DNA of 64,000 bases, from the NCBI GenBank assembly GCA_914767885.1, contig CAJZBQ010000064.1:62001-126000 (forward strand), given 5' to 3'. The notes beneath the pieces are model-generated. The model was not told the origin of the DNA. It saw only the letters and a program-made list of their open reading frames with translations, and searched no databases. Shown piece by piece: positions 45,711-57,002 of the stretch (positions are counted from its first letter, which is position 1; each line of letters opens with the position of its first letter). The translations under genes and the position numbers were made by a program. Source of the DNA: Blepharisma stoltei. Lineage: Eukaryota > Ciliophora > Heterotrichea > Heterotrichida > Blepharismidae.

Positions 45711-46156
45711 AGCCAAACTAGGTAGGAAAAGGAGTATGCGGGTACTGGGCATTTGTGTTCCTGTTGGATTTTGCCTCCCTCGCCTGGCAATGAAGACTTT
45801 GTGTCTTCACGATGGACATTTGGGTAAAAATGCTTTTACTTCTAGAGACTTCTACTGCCGACAACGAAAGCATAGCTTGCAACTCCAAGGTTCAGAGACA
45901 GCATTAAGAATCAGACCGAAAGTTAGAGGAGAGCTATCTCTAGTGGTAATGCTGTCATACCCAGCGAGTTTCGCTAGCTACTGAGCGAGCCTTCTACGAA
46001 GACGATATAAAAGGAGGAAGAGCACTAGTCTATAATAATCTTAATGCTAATCTACATCTCTAACATGACAAATTTCGAAGAATCTCTGTCCCAAGCCATA
46101 TCCACCCTTTCATCACAAAGAACTCCACACTTTATCCATATTATTTAACTAATAGT
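45711..46156. other. intergenic, GC-richer block
   Basis: About 45665-46010 is GC-richer than the flanks, with no recognised protein. It begins right where the RAP domain loses similarity, which fits an insert near the gene end, but no matching direct repeat could be fixed. A 27-codon frame (46064-46147) is too short to call. Confidence 0.35.
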
Positions 46157-46696
46157 TTATTTAGTATAAGAAACTCCACCCATAAAAGTCCTAGGATCAG
46201 GGACATTCCCATTAAACTCTGCATTAGAAAAATCAAACCCAGGGTTTTCCTGTTGGAACCTTTCCAGCATTAACTGTTTCTGCACCTCAGTTTTGGTAAA
46301 AGCGTCTAGTTCTCCATGCCTTCTACAACAAGAAGCCCAGGTCTCTGCTTTTCTCATTTTTTGCAAATTAATGACAAGTTCGTCATTGTCTACCATTCAG
46401 TAGCTTTCTGATTTTACGACTGAGCCGCCTAGTTCTTCATTAAGGAAAGGAGGGTTAGGCCTGATCCCGATTTCTATATGGTCTCTTTCAATATTTACAT
46501 AAAGCTCTGGAAGAGACTCACCTGGCTTTAAGTTAGCTCGCAGAGCTCGCTGGTTTTTAGGTAAAGCCCATTCTGGTGGGCGCAGATACATTAAGACTTC
46601 ATCTAAATTCTGTTCCCATTCATAAATTACTTGGTCTCCGTGCTTAAACTGTTGGCGGCCTCGAGCTTTTTCTTTAATTTCTCGTGGAATTTCCAT
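46157..46696 (-). CDS. NudC domain-containing protein 2-like (CS domain)
   Basis: 179 residues with TGA Trp (ESYWMVDNDELVI). A CS/p23-like domain covers about residues 20-115 (EWEQNLDEVLMYLRPPEWAL, DHIEIGIRPNPPFL). The C-terminal block (LMLERFQQENPGFDFSNAEF) is the strongly conserved NUDCD2 signature. This family co-chaperones with Hsp90 and associates with dynein regulation. The length matches the animal protein (157) plus a short extension. It is divergent from the gene at 46747, with only 50 bp between the start codons. Confidence 0.88.
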
Positions 46697-46746
46697 TTTC
46701 TAATACTTTTTTGTAATAGGCTAACATAAATCTTATAGAAATTAAT

Positions 46747-48458
46747 ATGGAAAATCGACGAAGACAGCCAAAGCAGCGTGTTGTAAATCCACAGTTCAAG
46801 GGTGGGATTAAAAATGCAGAACCAGAGGTCTTTGAAGGCTACAACATGTGATAGCTAAGGCTTAAATCAACTTCTTCTCCTTCAGCTCTTGATGCTATGG
46901 CCTTCTGAAGTAGAATTCTGTGGTAAAGTCTCCTTTGTGCCTTGTCGGCTCAGTGCTGAGTTATAAGGCTATAGAGTTCTGCGACTTGCTGATTGGGTTT
47001 AAAGAAGGTTGCCCACGTAAAAATCCCAAAATTGGAATTTTGGGCGACTCTTGCCAAAACTCAAAGTCTGAGGCGCAACTCTATGTTTCACGCTATAAGC
47101 TGCCCGAATAGCCGATGCATTTCCTTTAGATGATGCTGGGGCTTTCCCTTTCCAACTCTGAGCACTCCTCTTCCTCAAGGTAAAATCCATTCTGAAAGTG
47201 ACTGGGCTCTTTTCTTTCCCATCTTTGCTTACTTTGCCTTACTGTTCATTTCTCTATTGGCAAAACTTGCAGGATATAAATAAATATGTGTTCTAGGCAA
47301 TACCTGGCTGAAACACCATATTTATTTATGGTACAGCATGTATCCAGATTTGCAAAATGTTTGGTCACGCAGTGCTTTTCAAAATCCGCGGGTTAACGGC
47401 AAGTGCTTAAAACTTGGCTTGTTGGTATTTGGAATATTCCTTTTCTATATAAATATTAGGATTTTGCCTTAAATAGTTGTCATTTATATAGAAATACTAA
47501 TATCTTTATCTATTTATATAGAAAAGGTATAACTCTTTCTATTTGTTTGACATACCAAAACATTTGACTTTTACAAGATTACACTGAGCGCGCTCGGCCA
47601 ATTGAAATACGAACAAAAGAAATAGTTATGGAAGAATCCCTGTCCACAAGAAGGAATATAAAATGGTGAAATTGATGGAAGAAGGCACCGAGGCGCATTC
47701 CCTATAGAGTAGGTAAAACCTGTCCCGATGAAGCTGAAAAGTGCCTGCCAAGAGGAAAGTTTTTATATCTCCCAAGGTTTTCCCCTGTCAGATGGGCTAG
47801 AGAGACTGTACCTTCACTAAGTCTCTGCTTATCTAATCTAAAGGGCATCTGCAAGAGGTGGCTCTATCCTAAGTAGCTAATCCATAGCTTAGATTAGTTT
47901 ACACTAGATTTCAGGCTTGTGGTTAATCCGCTTATGGTCTTAACTTAATTTAGCTTGTCTACAAGAGATTTCATCAACTACGCAGCAGACTTCAACAAAG
48001 CCGAAATCATCCTTAAAGAAACCACTCCAGCATACCAAAAGCCTCTTTTCAAGTTTATGAAGCAGAAAAATGCCCCCGAATTTGCTTTATCAGACATAAA
48101 TTCCCCAGGCCACTGTTGGGCATTCCAAGGAGATATCGGGCATATAACCGTCCAACTAAACCAAGACATATACCCCAGGCATTTTACAATAGTCCATGCA
48201 TCATTAGCTGACTATAACACCGCTCCTAAGCACTTCTGCATATACAGTGTGCTCCCAAAAAGCATAGAAGAGTTAGGCTGCTATGAATTAGACCTCAGCT
48301 CCGAATTAAATGCCTTCAAGCAAACATTCCCTTGTCTTTCTAACTGTGACACCCCTACAAGAAAATACAGACTGGAAATAAAGTCAAATTACGGCGCAGA
48401 CCTAACCTGCCTTTATCAGCTACAAATCCATGGGGATCCAAATAGCTTAACTTTATAA
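46747..48458 (+). CDS. SUN-domain protein, N-terminal part broken by inserts
   Basis: The C-terminal 165 codons (47958-48458) are a clear SUN domain (NSPGHCWAFQGDIGHITVQL, HFTIVHASLADYN, APKHFCIYSVLP, NYGADLTCLYQLQIHG). SUN proteins span the inner nuclear membrane and link to KASH partners. Upstream coding pieces: 46747-46848 (MENRRRQPKQRVVNPQFKGG) and about 47107-47310 (DAFPLDDAGAFPFQLWALLF, LLTLPYCSFLYWQNLQDINK, a likely membrane segment). Between them are two non-coding stretches (46850-47100 with a palindrome; 47310-47950 with another). I could not find TA pairs that join all pieces, so the exon assignment is tentative; the SUN domain itself is certain. Confidence 0.65.
46971..47084. repeat. 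imperfect palindrome in the SUN gene, IES-like
   Basis: ATAGAGTTCTGCGACTTGC on the left is mirrored loosely by GGCGCAACTCTAT on the right, with a tight inner hairpin (ATCCCAAAATTGGAATTTTG). It lies between two coding-like pieces of the SUN gene. Confidence 0.45.
47435..47531. repeat. about 97-bp inverted-repeat insert in the SUN gene, IES-like
   Basis: TATTCCTTTTCTATATAAAT at the left and its near inverse (ATTTATATAGAAAAGGTATA) at the right. Ends on TA. It lies in the non-coding gap before the SUN domain. Confidence 0.55.
47540..47950. other. GC-richer block within the SUN gene gap
   Basis: No protein recognised. It resembles in composition the blocks at 16.3, 45.7 and 5.5 kb. Confidence 0.35.
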
Positions 48459-48491
48459 TAGCTTAATAATAAATTTATCTTCATATTTCTC

Positions 48492-50770
48492 ATGCCGACA
48501 AGAGGGATACTTGAAGTTTTGATTCATTCAGAAAGCTTTAGAAATATCGATTTATACTACCAAGGCCTTTATTTTATCCAATTCACAGCGTATTTCAAAG
48601 ACGAAACCTGCGAAGTCCATGCGATCCCAATACAAATCCAGCCATCAGAGCATATTTCGCATTCAAAGTCTTTGCACAATCTTTGACCTGCACAGATTGA
48701 TGACGAAAACAATGCTTATATGACAAAAATTTTCCTTATAAGGTATTCAGACGAAACAGTCAAATGTGGAGAAGTCGGCATCTTTAGGGCAGAAATTGAA
48801 TTTGACTTGACAATTGAGCAGATTCCGTTAATTATTGAAGCAGAACTGTTTTTTTCAGATTTAGAAGGAAATGTGGAAGCTGAATATATCAGAAAAATCA
48901 TGAAAGACCCAGTGCTGGCACCTCAGTTTAAGTCTGTAGGAAATGCTCAGTTTAAAGTTGCGAACCCTTTTTTTGGAGTAAATCAGATGATTCCTGTGAT
49001 TTTTACTGATCTTTATTCATGTGTGCTGAATACAACTATTCATGTTTTGCTACTGGATTATAAATTTGATGCAGACCATCAAGCGGAAAGTCTTTTCCCG
49101 GAAATCCAAACGAAACTGAAAAGCAAAGCAATTGATAGAGCGTATGACACTTTTGTGCTGTTATTAGCTACTGTGCATAATAATATAAGGAATTTAGTTA
49201 GCAAAGTGATGAAAGCTGAAGGGGCAAGATATAAAATTTCAAATATCAAGAAAAGAATAAAACTCCCTGTGCTGATTGGACTAAAAGAAGGACAAGAATA
49301 TGCAAAAACTGATACAGGGGTAAGAAGAGCGCTTTTCAGTGAATGCATGACTGTGAGGAATAAACAAAGTGTGACTGATTTTATTATTAATGAAATTAAA
49401 GAAGTGGCTGCCAATTTGTGCCAGATTAAGTATGATTTAGGAGAGGTATTGAGGCATAATTCTGAAATTGTGTTTGAGATACTTCAGATTAAGTATGCTA
49501 AATTAAGCAAGACTTTTAATAATGCTCGCATAAACAAAAATGGTGATGGCAGACCACCTCGACCTCTCGGCCTTATTTCTTCAAAAGCAGCAGGCAAAGG
49601 CAGTAATGTTAGGGGATTAGGTAGTAGAAAGGAGTCGGCAATCCTTTATGCATGCCTGGCTAAGTTTACCTGGGAGCTGACCCCTAGGATTTGGGGTTTT
49701 TCCTCCTATCAAGGACTCATATAAATAGCTAACTTAATAATGCTCTAATTTATTTTTTTCTATGAATTCATTCTTAATAAATATACAACACAACAATGAG
49801 GGAAAGGTGAGGCGAAAACATATATCGTGCCATAAAGCCTCTTCCTTACACAGTAATCGCTGACCACAACACTCAAGATTCCCACAACAGTGTGGCTGAA
49901 GCTCGAAGAAAATCCAACTACATGCCATTTCTTGAAGCTTTAGAAGTAGAAGACCTAAAGGTATTTTTACGTCCAGATTTATCCACAATCCTCTTTGAAG
50001 ACGTTTTTATCAGAGAAAAATTTCAAGATTCCTTTGATCCTATCTGCTATTCCACAAAATCTAAATTTGAGCCAAAAACACATTTATTTATACTAGTCCA
50101 CGGCTTTATGGGCTCCTACTATGACATGAAGATTATCAAGGACACTTTGTCCTTATTTTTGCCAAATTCCTCATTTTTTAGCTCTAGGGCTAATGAAGGA
50201 AAAACAGAAGGTAGCATTTTTGATATGGGGTATCAGCTAGCTATGGAGGTTAAAAGTATTTTAGAAGAATTTCAGTATAGAGCTATTAATAGGATCTCGT
50301 TTATAGGACACTCGTTGGGAGGACTTATTATAAGAGCTGCATTGCCACATCTGTCTGAGCTGAAGGAAAAGCTGAATCTTTATATGACTTTTGGAAGTCC
50401 ACATTTAGGCTGCATTTGTGGGTCGTCGAAACTTATTGATGCAGGGCTTTGGCTGCTTGCGAAGCTCAAGAAGACTATAAGTTTACAGCAGCTGGCAATG
50501 ACTGATTCAAAAAACCCTAGGAAAACTTGTATTTATAGCTTGTCGAGGGCTGAAGGGCTAGGATGGTTTAAGAAAATTATTTTGGTTAGCTCTTCGCAGG
50601 ACAATTATGTGCCATTTGAGTCTGCAAGAATTGAAGCTGGAAAAAGTGCTTTTGAAGGTGATACTTTGCAGCTAGAGATGGCTGATGGATTAATTTCACA
50701 GATTCGTGCAGACTTATTATATAGGATTGATGTGAATTTTGGAATGAAAGATGACTTGCTGACTCTTTGA
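48492..50770 (+). CDS. FAM135-like putative lipase, interrupted by a 251-bp IES
   Basis: After removal of 251 bp the gene is one frame of 675 residues with TGA Trp. The N-terminus matches the FAM135 family (GILEVLIHSESFRNIDLYYQ, then GLYFIQFTAYFKDE). The C-terminal about 230 residues form an alpha/beta-hydrolase (DUF676) with oxyanion-side HG (LFILVHGFMGSYYDMKI), nucleophile elbow GHSLGG (FIGHSLGGLIIRAALP), and FGSPHLG; a Ser-His-Asp triad is likely, with Asp and His toward the end (SSQDNYVPFES). The substrate is unknown in the family. It starts 33 bp after the SUN gene on the same strand. Confidence 0.82.
49533..49783. other. 251-bp IES in the FAM135-like gene
   Basis: TA at 49531-49532 and 49782-49783. 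Removing 251 bp joins frame 0 to frame 2 with natural sequence (SKTFNNARIYNTTMRERWGE). No terminal inverted repeat is evident. The unremoved sequence runs into TAA at the end of the insert. Confidence 0.72.
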
Positions 50771-51235
50771 GCTCACCTATGAAATTTTTTAGCTAAATTG
50801 AAATTTAAATGCTAATATCAGCTTTAGTATGCTGGAGTTCCTTGCAGCTTCTTTCAGCTGTAAAAAAAGGACGATCAGATCCCGATAGACTAATTTTTGA
50901 ATATTTTAAATAATTTAAATGATTATAGTCTAAGAATTTTATTATTCAGCTATATGATTGATCGCTAAGCCTCTTAAATTTCATTTAGATACAAAAAATA
51001 AAAAATTTATTTTTCCTATTGGGGAGAGTAAGTAATATGATAGGAAGAACTGCACATGTCCAAATGCTAGATAATCCTCCCTTATTGAATATGCTTCTCT
51101 ATCTTCATCCAGATGCATTTTGTTAATAATAATAGTTTATGTTTAAATTATCACTCTATTCCATAGCATTATTGTTTTAGATAAGGCATATCTGTAACTT
51201 TTCGAAGAATCTTTATGAAGGAAAAGCTTGGTCCC
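50771..51235. other. AT-rich intergenic region
   Basis: Nothing recognised between the FAM135-like gene and the first element of the MITE cluster. Confidence 0.4.
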
Positions 51236-51530
51236 AAAGCCCACCCTTCGTGAGCGAACAAAAATAGTTTTTATAGAAAAATTTTTATGAAAAAATCTTT
51301 GATATATAAGTGATAATTAGTATAAGAAATCTCGAGCTAATTTTGTGTTCTAAAACATAAATTTTTAAAATTAAATTAATATTTGCTTTCCACTTTTTGT
51401 GAAGCAGGTTTTTTTTTTAATATTTCGAAAATAATTTTTTCTATAAAATTTCTATATAAATTTTTAAAAAAAATTAACTTTTGTGAGCGATAAAATTTTT
51501 TTTTTTTCGCTTACAGAGGGGGGTGAGTAA
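51236..51530. mobile_element. degenerate MITE
   Basis: CCACCCTTCGTGAGCGAAC on the left; TTTCGCTTACAGAGGGGGGT then GAGTAA on the right. The core matches copy 2. The outer left end is lost. Confidence 0.7.
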
Positions 51531-51811
51531 TTTATCAGTGAAATTTATTATTTCTTTGATTGTCTAGCTTATTCGATTTCCTTTATTAAAAGTTTGTTGG
51601 GGCTATATAGATAGCTATTTAGATATCAAATAAAATCGATGCTATTAATTTTTGCATGAGCGAAAGTCTCTAACTCCAAACCAGTAGTCCTGCGTAAAAT
51701 CTTGAATTTTTATTTTTATTGTTTGATGCATATGGCAGATTTTTACTTATCAAGAAATCTTCATTTACTAATTTTAGTTGCTTCAGCCTCAACTATCATT
51801 TCTAACAAAAT

Positions 51812-52024
51812 ATGCATCCCAAACCCCTTCTCAGTCTATTCAATTTTATAGGCTTAATAGTTCACAACAATATTTTAAAAGAGTTATTAAGGTTGACTCC
51901 AAATATAGAAGAGCATTGACCAATTAGTGAATTAAAAAAATTATCTTATTTAAATAGTGAATCTAAAGAACCTATAAATTTCAATTTTAAAATTTTTTGT
52001 TATTGGACATGGGAAGAAATTTAA
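51812..52024 (+). CDS. short ORF, unknown
   Basis: 70 residues with a TGA Trp (EEHWPISELKKLSYL), ending FCYWTWEEI then TAA. It has protein-like composition but is isolated among MITEs; likely a gene fragment. Confidence 0.3.
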
Positions 52025-52194
52025 GTCAATGAAAGATTTTTATGCATATATAATTGTAAAAGGGTAAAGGCTTTGAAAAGAGCTTAAGCATGACTAAGGA
52101 GCATCATAAATTTACAAAAACGATACTGGAATTAGGGTAAAGAATAGCTTGATTATAATTTACTTAATAAAGATAAAGAAAAAAAATTTACTCC

Positions 52195-52650
52195 CCTTTA
52201 AATTGGAACAAATATCATTTTCTGAGGCTTTAAAACCCTTTAAATTGGAAAATATTTTTTTTGTTGCGAAAATACAATTTATAAAATTAATTTTCCTAAT
52301 TTAAATAAAAAATGCGCAATTATATTTTTTTTCTTTTAAAATTAAAAGAGCATTATTCCTAACAAATAATATAAGTAATGTTTAATAAATTTTATTATAA
52401 TTTTTTAATTCAAAATTTAAAAAATCCTAATTCGCAAATTGGAAAGCAAATATTAATTTAACTTATAAAATTTATGTTTTAAAAGCAATTCGTTTAAAAT
52501 TAAACAGAATTAATACTAGATTTCATTATACTAATTATCATTTATATATCAAAAATTTTTTCCATAAAAAATTTTGGTTCACTCACGGAGGGTGGGTTTT
52601 TAGGCAAAAAATAGCGATTTTTCTAATGGTTTTGTTGACTCACGGAGCTG
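52195..52650. mobile_element. MITE with a divergent left end
   Basis: The left end is TTTACTCCCCTTTAAATTGG with an inner copy of CCTTTAAATTGGAA; the right part is normal (TTCACTCACGGAGGGTGGGT ... GTTTTGTTGACTCACGGAG). The two ends no longer match, so it is a chimera or two elements joined. Confidence 0.55.
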
Positions 52651-52654
52651 GGAT

Positions 52655-52941
52655 CTAGAAAAATCCCTATTTTTTGTCCAAAAACCCACCCTCCGTGAGT
52701 GAACAAAATTTTTTTATAAAAAAAAAATTTTGATATATACGTTATAATTAGTATAATGAAATCTCGAGCTAATTCTGTTTAATTTTAAACAAATTGCGTT
52801 TTTAAACAGAAATTTTATAAATTAAATTAAGATTTGCTTTATAATTTTTGCAAATTAGGATTTTTTTAAAATTTCGAAAAAAAAAATAGCCTCTGCGTGA
52901 ATGAACAAATTTTTTTTGTTCACTCACGGAGGGGGGGGAGT
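52655..52941. mobile_element. MITE lacking its outer left end
   Basis: It starts at the ATCCCTATTTTTTGTCCAAA block next to CCACCCTCCGTGAGTGAAC and ends TTCACTCACGGAGGGGGGGG then AGTAA. It abuts the previous element head to head. Confidence 0.7.
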
Positions 52942-52974
52942 AAGTTAAAAACTTAAGCCTATTGAATGCACTAA

Positions 52975-54816
52975 ACCCCCCCCCCCCCTCCGTGAGCGAA
53001 CAAAACCATTAGAAAAATCCCTATTTTTTTGGTCAAAAACCCACCCTCCGTGAGCGAACAAAAAATTTTTTTACATATAATTTTATATATAGTTTATTAT
53101 ATCTATATTTAATACAAATAAAGAGGATAATATTGAAAAATAATTATTAAGTTTGTTTGATATATTATTCAAAGGGTTAAAAAAAAGAATACCATAAGTG
53201 AAAAGGTTGAATTTAACAATTTTAAATTTAAGACAAAAAAATGAATAGAAGAAATCGATTAGATAATTAACTTCTTCATATTAACTTGATGGCTGAAAAT
53301 CTTTGGATGATTAACGCCATAAGAACCCGTCAACTCAAATGATTTTCTGACAAGTTGAGGGCTTACAGCATCTCACGCCTTTGAAGCAATGTTTATCAGT
53401 TGCTGGCGATCAAGAGCTTTGAGGTTTCCAGTTCTTTTCGATCTTCTTTCAATCTGCTCTGTTTGGAATTTGATTCTGAAATCTGTTGTTTTTGATTTGA
53501 AATTTGCAATTACCAGTGCGTCAAGTGGTTGCAAATACTTTGTGCACCCTCCAGGGATCACAATTTTGGTTGCATCTAAATCTGAAATTGCATTAGAAAT
53601 CATGATAGTTTTTATGACTTCCAGCCTGATCATAAATCAGCAGTTGGTTTTCTCGTCTCAATATTGTTCTGAGGTAGTCATTAAGAATCTGGTCAGAAAT
53701 GTAGCCAGATTTATTTGATTTTATGATGACATTTTCTGGAATATTCAGTCTTTCTCTTACAAGGTTCGGGATCTGGCCATTTTTTCTCTTGAAAAATGAG
53801 CAAAGCAGGCATTTTTTCTCCATCAGCTCTAATCATAAGCATAACAGTGATAAAATGGTTCATTTTAGCTGATTGAACGCCTAGAATTCGTTGAGTTCCC
53901 TTGAAATCATAAGTGAACTTGCTTTTTACATCTCAATCAAATCTCGTTTCATCGAAATTGTAAATGTTAGATGGAACGAATTGAGGAAGCAATGACGCTA
54001 AATCATCTAGGTATTGCCTGACAAGTTCTGCCTCTTTTTCGATTGGCTTAATGCTTGAGGCATTGATTTTTCTGAAAGATAAATTATTTCTGGTCCTAAA
54101 TCCTTGCCACCATTTATCTCCACAGCCGAATCGCGCCAATCCCATTTCTGCCGCCAAACTTTTTGCTTTCTCCTCAATCGTTGATCTGAGAACCTGAATA
54201 CCTTGCTCACGGATTGCAGTAAACCAATGAACTAGTTCTTTCTCTAGCTCTGGAAATTGAGTGAAGCTTTCTAATTTTAATTTTTTATCAGATTTTACTG
54301 ATTTCTTCAACTCATCAAGCTTATTCACCCATTCGGAAATCGAGCTAAAGGAGTTGACATGAAACTTTGCAGCAACATCTCTCATGCTCATCTCATTTTG
54401 GTGTTGAATGTAAAATTCAGCAATTTCAACTTTCTGCCAAATTTCAATGTACTTTCTTTTCCCTTTGTACATTTTTATTATGATTTATAGAGAATTTGCT
54501 TATTATATTAAATAAGAAAATATATAAAATATTTTAACTGAATGCATATATTTATTACTAATAGCTTTATTGATTATTAAATTATTGAAAAATTAAGCTG
54601 TGTTTTACCTTTAATCAAATGGTATTCTTTTTTTTTTTGGGAAATTCCCTTACTCTCCCCCCATAATATTTTTAAAATATAATTTTCAACTTATAAAAAA
54701 AATATTATTTTACAATTAAAAATTTATATATATAATTTTTTTTAAAAAATAAAATTAAACCCCCCTCCGTGAGCGAACAAAAATTTTTTGTTCGCTCACG
54801 GAGGGGGGGGGGGGAG
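52975..54816. mobile_element. pogo/Tigger-type DNA transposon, candidate autonomous partner of the MITEs
   Basis: 1842 bp flanked by TAA on both sides (52972-52974 and 54817-54819). Its ends carry the same motifs in the same paired arrangement as the MITEs: left outer CCTCCGTGAGCGAAC, then TAGAAAAATCCCTATTTTTT and an inner CCACCCTCCGTGAGCGAAC; right, a tight inverted pair (CCCCCCTCCGTGAGCGAAC / GTTCGCTCACGGAGGGGG). A transposase gene with two frameshifts fills the middle. The left C-run is 14 long, so its exact end is approximate. Confidence 0.85.
53259..54472 (-). pseudogene. pogo/Tigger-family transposase with two +1 frameshifts
   Basis: Starts at ATG 54470-54472. The N-terminal helix-turn-helix (QKVEIAEFYIQ, MRDVAAKFHVNS) is followed by a CENP-B-type second HTH (KWWQGFRTRNNLSFRKI). 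The catalytic DDE-type domain shows the three acidic motifs: YNFDETRFDWD, LLIYDQAGSHK and CTKYLQPLDALVIANF. TGA Trp occurs at 53933 and 53373. Two single-base excesses, in a T run near 53795 and an A run near 53615, put the three parts in three frames; corrected, the length is 403 residues. Either the gene is decayed or these are homopolymer errors of the assembly. No GT-AG intron fits. Confidence 0.85.
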
Positions 54817-54819
54817 TAA

Positions 54820-56640
54820 GTATAATTTTATTTTCTAATTTTTTACGAATTAAGGATTTTGTTGCAATAGATATGAAGATTGAGGTAGGGGTCATCGTTA
54901 AGTCCAACTGTTAGAAAGAATACTCTGAATCTAAATGTGAGCTAAAAGCCGGCCAAAAAATGCTTTATATTTAAATTAAAAATTTTATCTAGAGTGTAAA
55001 AATATAATTTATGGCCCTTTTTGTAAGATAATTACTTATTGGCATTAAGCTTGCAAGTAATCATTCTGCATAAACTGATATAAAGTATGGAAGCACACAA
55101 GTAGGCAATGACTATAGGAGTTAAGGGGTTTGGATCGATTTACCATACCATTTTAATGTATATAACTTATTTATATTATAAAAATAAGAAATAAATCAAT
55201 TAAGTATTAATTAGTTTATATAATCTTAAGCATGATCATTAAGTAAACATAGAAATTTTTTCTTCAGTGAACGAGTGTTATTAGTCCAAATCAAATTTGA
55301 CTCTCCATCATATTTTTGTTCTATAAAACGTCAAAGATACATTAAAAAGCTTATATTTTTTGTCTAATTATAATTATTTAAGTTATTCAAAATTAAAACA
55401 TAAAAAGTCTGCTATTTAATCCAAAGTAAATAGTTCAGACGCAAATCAAAATTTAGGGAAGAGTAAAACTATTTGAATTCTTGAGGAGAGTAAAAAGGTG
55501 AATGATTTGCTTATTTATGACATAAAAATGACAAAAAAGAAGCAAAAGTCCAATACATTTAAATAATGGCATAGGCATTGCTCAGCTTCCAAACGATGAA
55601 CTGTTCTGTTTAGGCAGCCGATCACTTTCTGGAGTTCCATTAGCAATTGACAGGAACTTGGGAGTTAGAAAGATTCCATCTGGTGTATTTATTCCACAGA
55701 AATGCCTATTGCTTCGGAGGATATTATAGAAATCCTGGTAGCTTGGCTCTTTCTTGAAGATTTGACTTGGACAAAAATCGATTAAAAAAAATTTAAAATT
55801 TCGCAATCTGATTGCACCAGCTATAGTGTATTATTTAATCGGAAAAGTTTAATTTGTAAAGATAAACAATAAAGTTTTTTGTATTCAATTTTATAACACT
55901 CTTACTAAAAATTCTTTACTCTCCTTTAAGGTGACCTTCACTGGGTCCGTATACACCAAAGTGCAAAAATGGTGCTAGTCCCAATTAAAATTCTACTCCT
56001 TGAGCTTTCTGGCTTGAATCGCCTAATCTAAAATTAAAAATTTTAGGATAGAGCTACCATCTCTAGGACGCCCCAATAGTCAGGATATTTAAACACTATG
56101 TGTTCCTAGCCAAGGTACTCCGACTAGTGGGTGCACATTATAAACTTATATACGCAATCTTAATCCTTAATCTTATCTTTATCATCTATAAATCTTTTAT
56201 CCTTTTGCCCCTATATATCTCTGGGGAAAAAATTGGTGGTCTTTCATGATATTATTCAAAAAAAAAAATTAAGCCCTCTTTACAAACAAAAATTTTTATT
56301 AACTCCATAAGGGAAGTTAAAGAATTAACTTTCTCTAATCAAAGGATATTTAATTAAAAAGCAATCAATTTTTAATACATGATAGCCAAATGTGAATCAA
56401 ATAAAGGTTTGTTTGTTTGTTTGAAGCTTTAACTCTTATAAAGCTAAAAAAATTATGCTGAATTTATATTTTTCAACCCATTTTTGGTGGCTTTATAATT
56501 TATACAGATCATGTAGTAGATATCAAACAACCTCCTAGTTCCAGAAATAGACTAGCTACAGTTATTAGCTCTTAACCGTGACTTTCTTGACTAAAAGTAC
56601 AGTCATAGCTCCTTTTCTAGGAACAATAAAATTATTTTAA
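54820..56640. other. gene-poor region
   Basis: AT-rich with a GC-richer block at about 55925-56230 that begins TTTACTCTCCTTTAAGGTGA, similar to a MITE left end. A short minus frame at 55582-55806 has no recognised domain. Nothing else is supported. Confidence 0.4.
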
Positions 56641-57002
56641 CTCCCCCCCTCCGTGAGTGAACAAAACCATTAGAAAAATCCCTATTTTTTGTCCAAAAAC
56701 CCACCCTCCGTGAGTGAACAAAAATATTTTTAAATAGAAAAATTTTTTATGGAAAAAAATTTTTATATAATGAAATCTAGAGCTAATTCTGTTTAATTTT
56801 AAACGAATTGCTTTTTAAAACATAAATTTTATAAATTAAATTAATATTTGCTTTCCAATTTTTGCAAATTAGGATTTTTTTAAATTCCGAAAAAAAAAAA
56901 TTTTCTATAAAATTTATATATTAATTGTTTTTTAAAAAAAAAATTAACCCCCCTCCGTGAGTGAACAAAATTTTTTTTGTTCACTCACGGAGGGGGGTGG
57001 AG
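56641..57002. mobile_element. MITE, complete
   Basis: 362 bp flanked by TAA on both sides (56638-56640, 57003-57005). Same four-motif plan and core as copies 1 and 2. Intergenic. Confidence 0.85.

Noticed and set aside
53590-53830. Introns as the cause of the transposase frame changes
   Set aside because: No GT...AG of 15-16 nt lies at either place, and each shift is exactly one base in a homopolymer.
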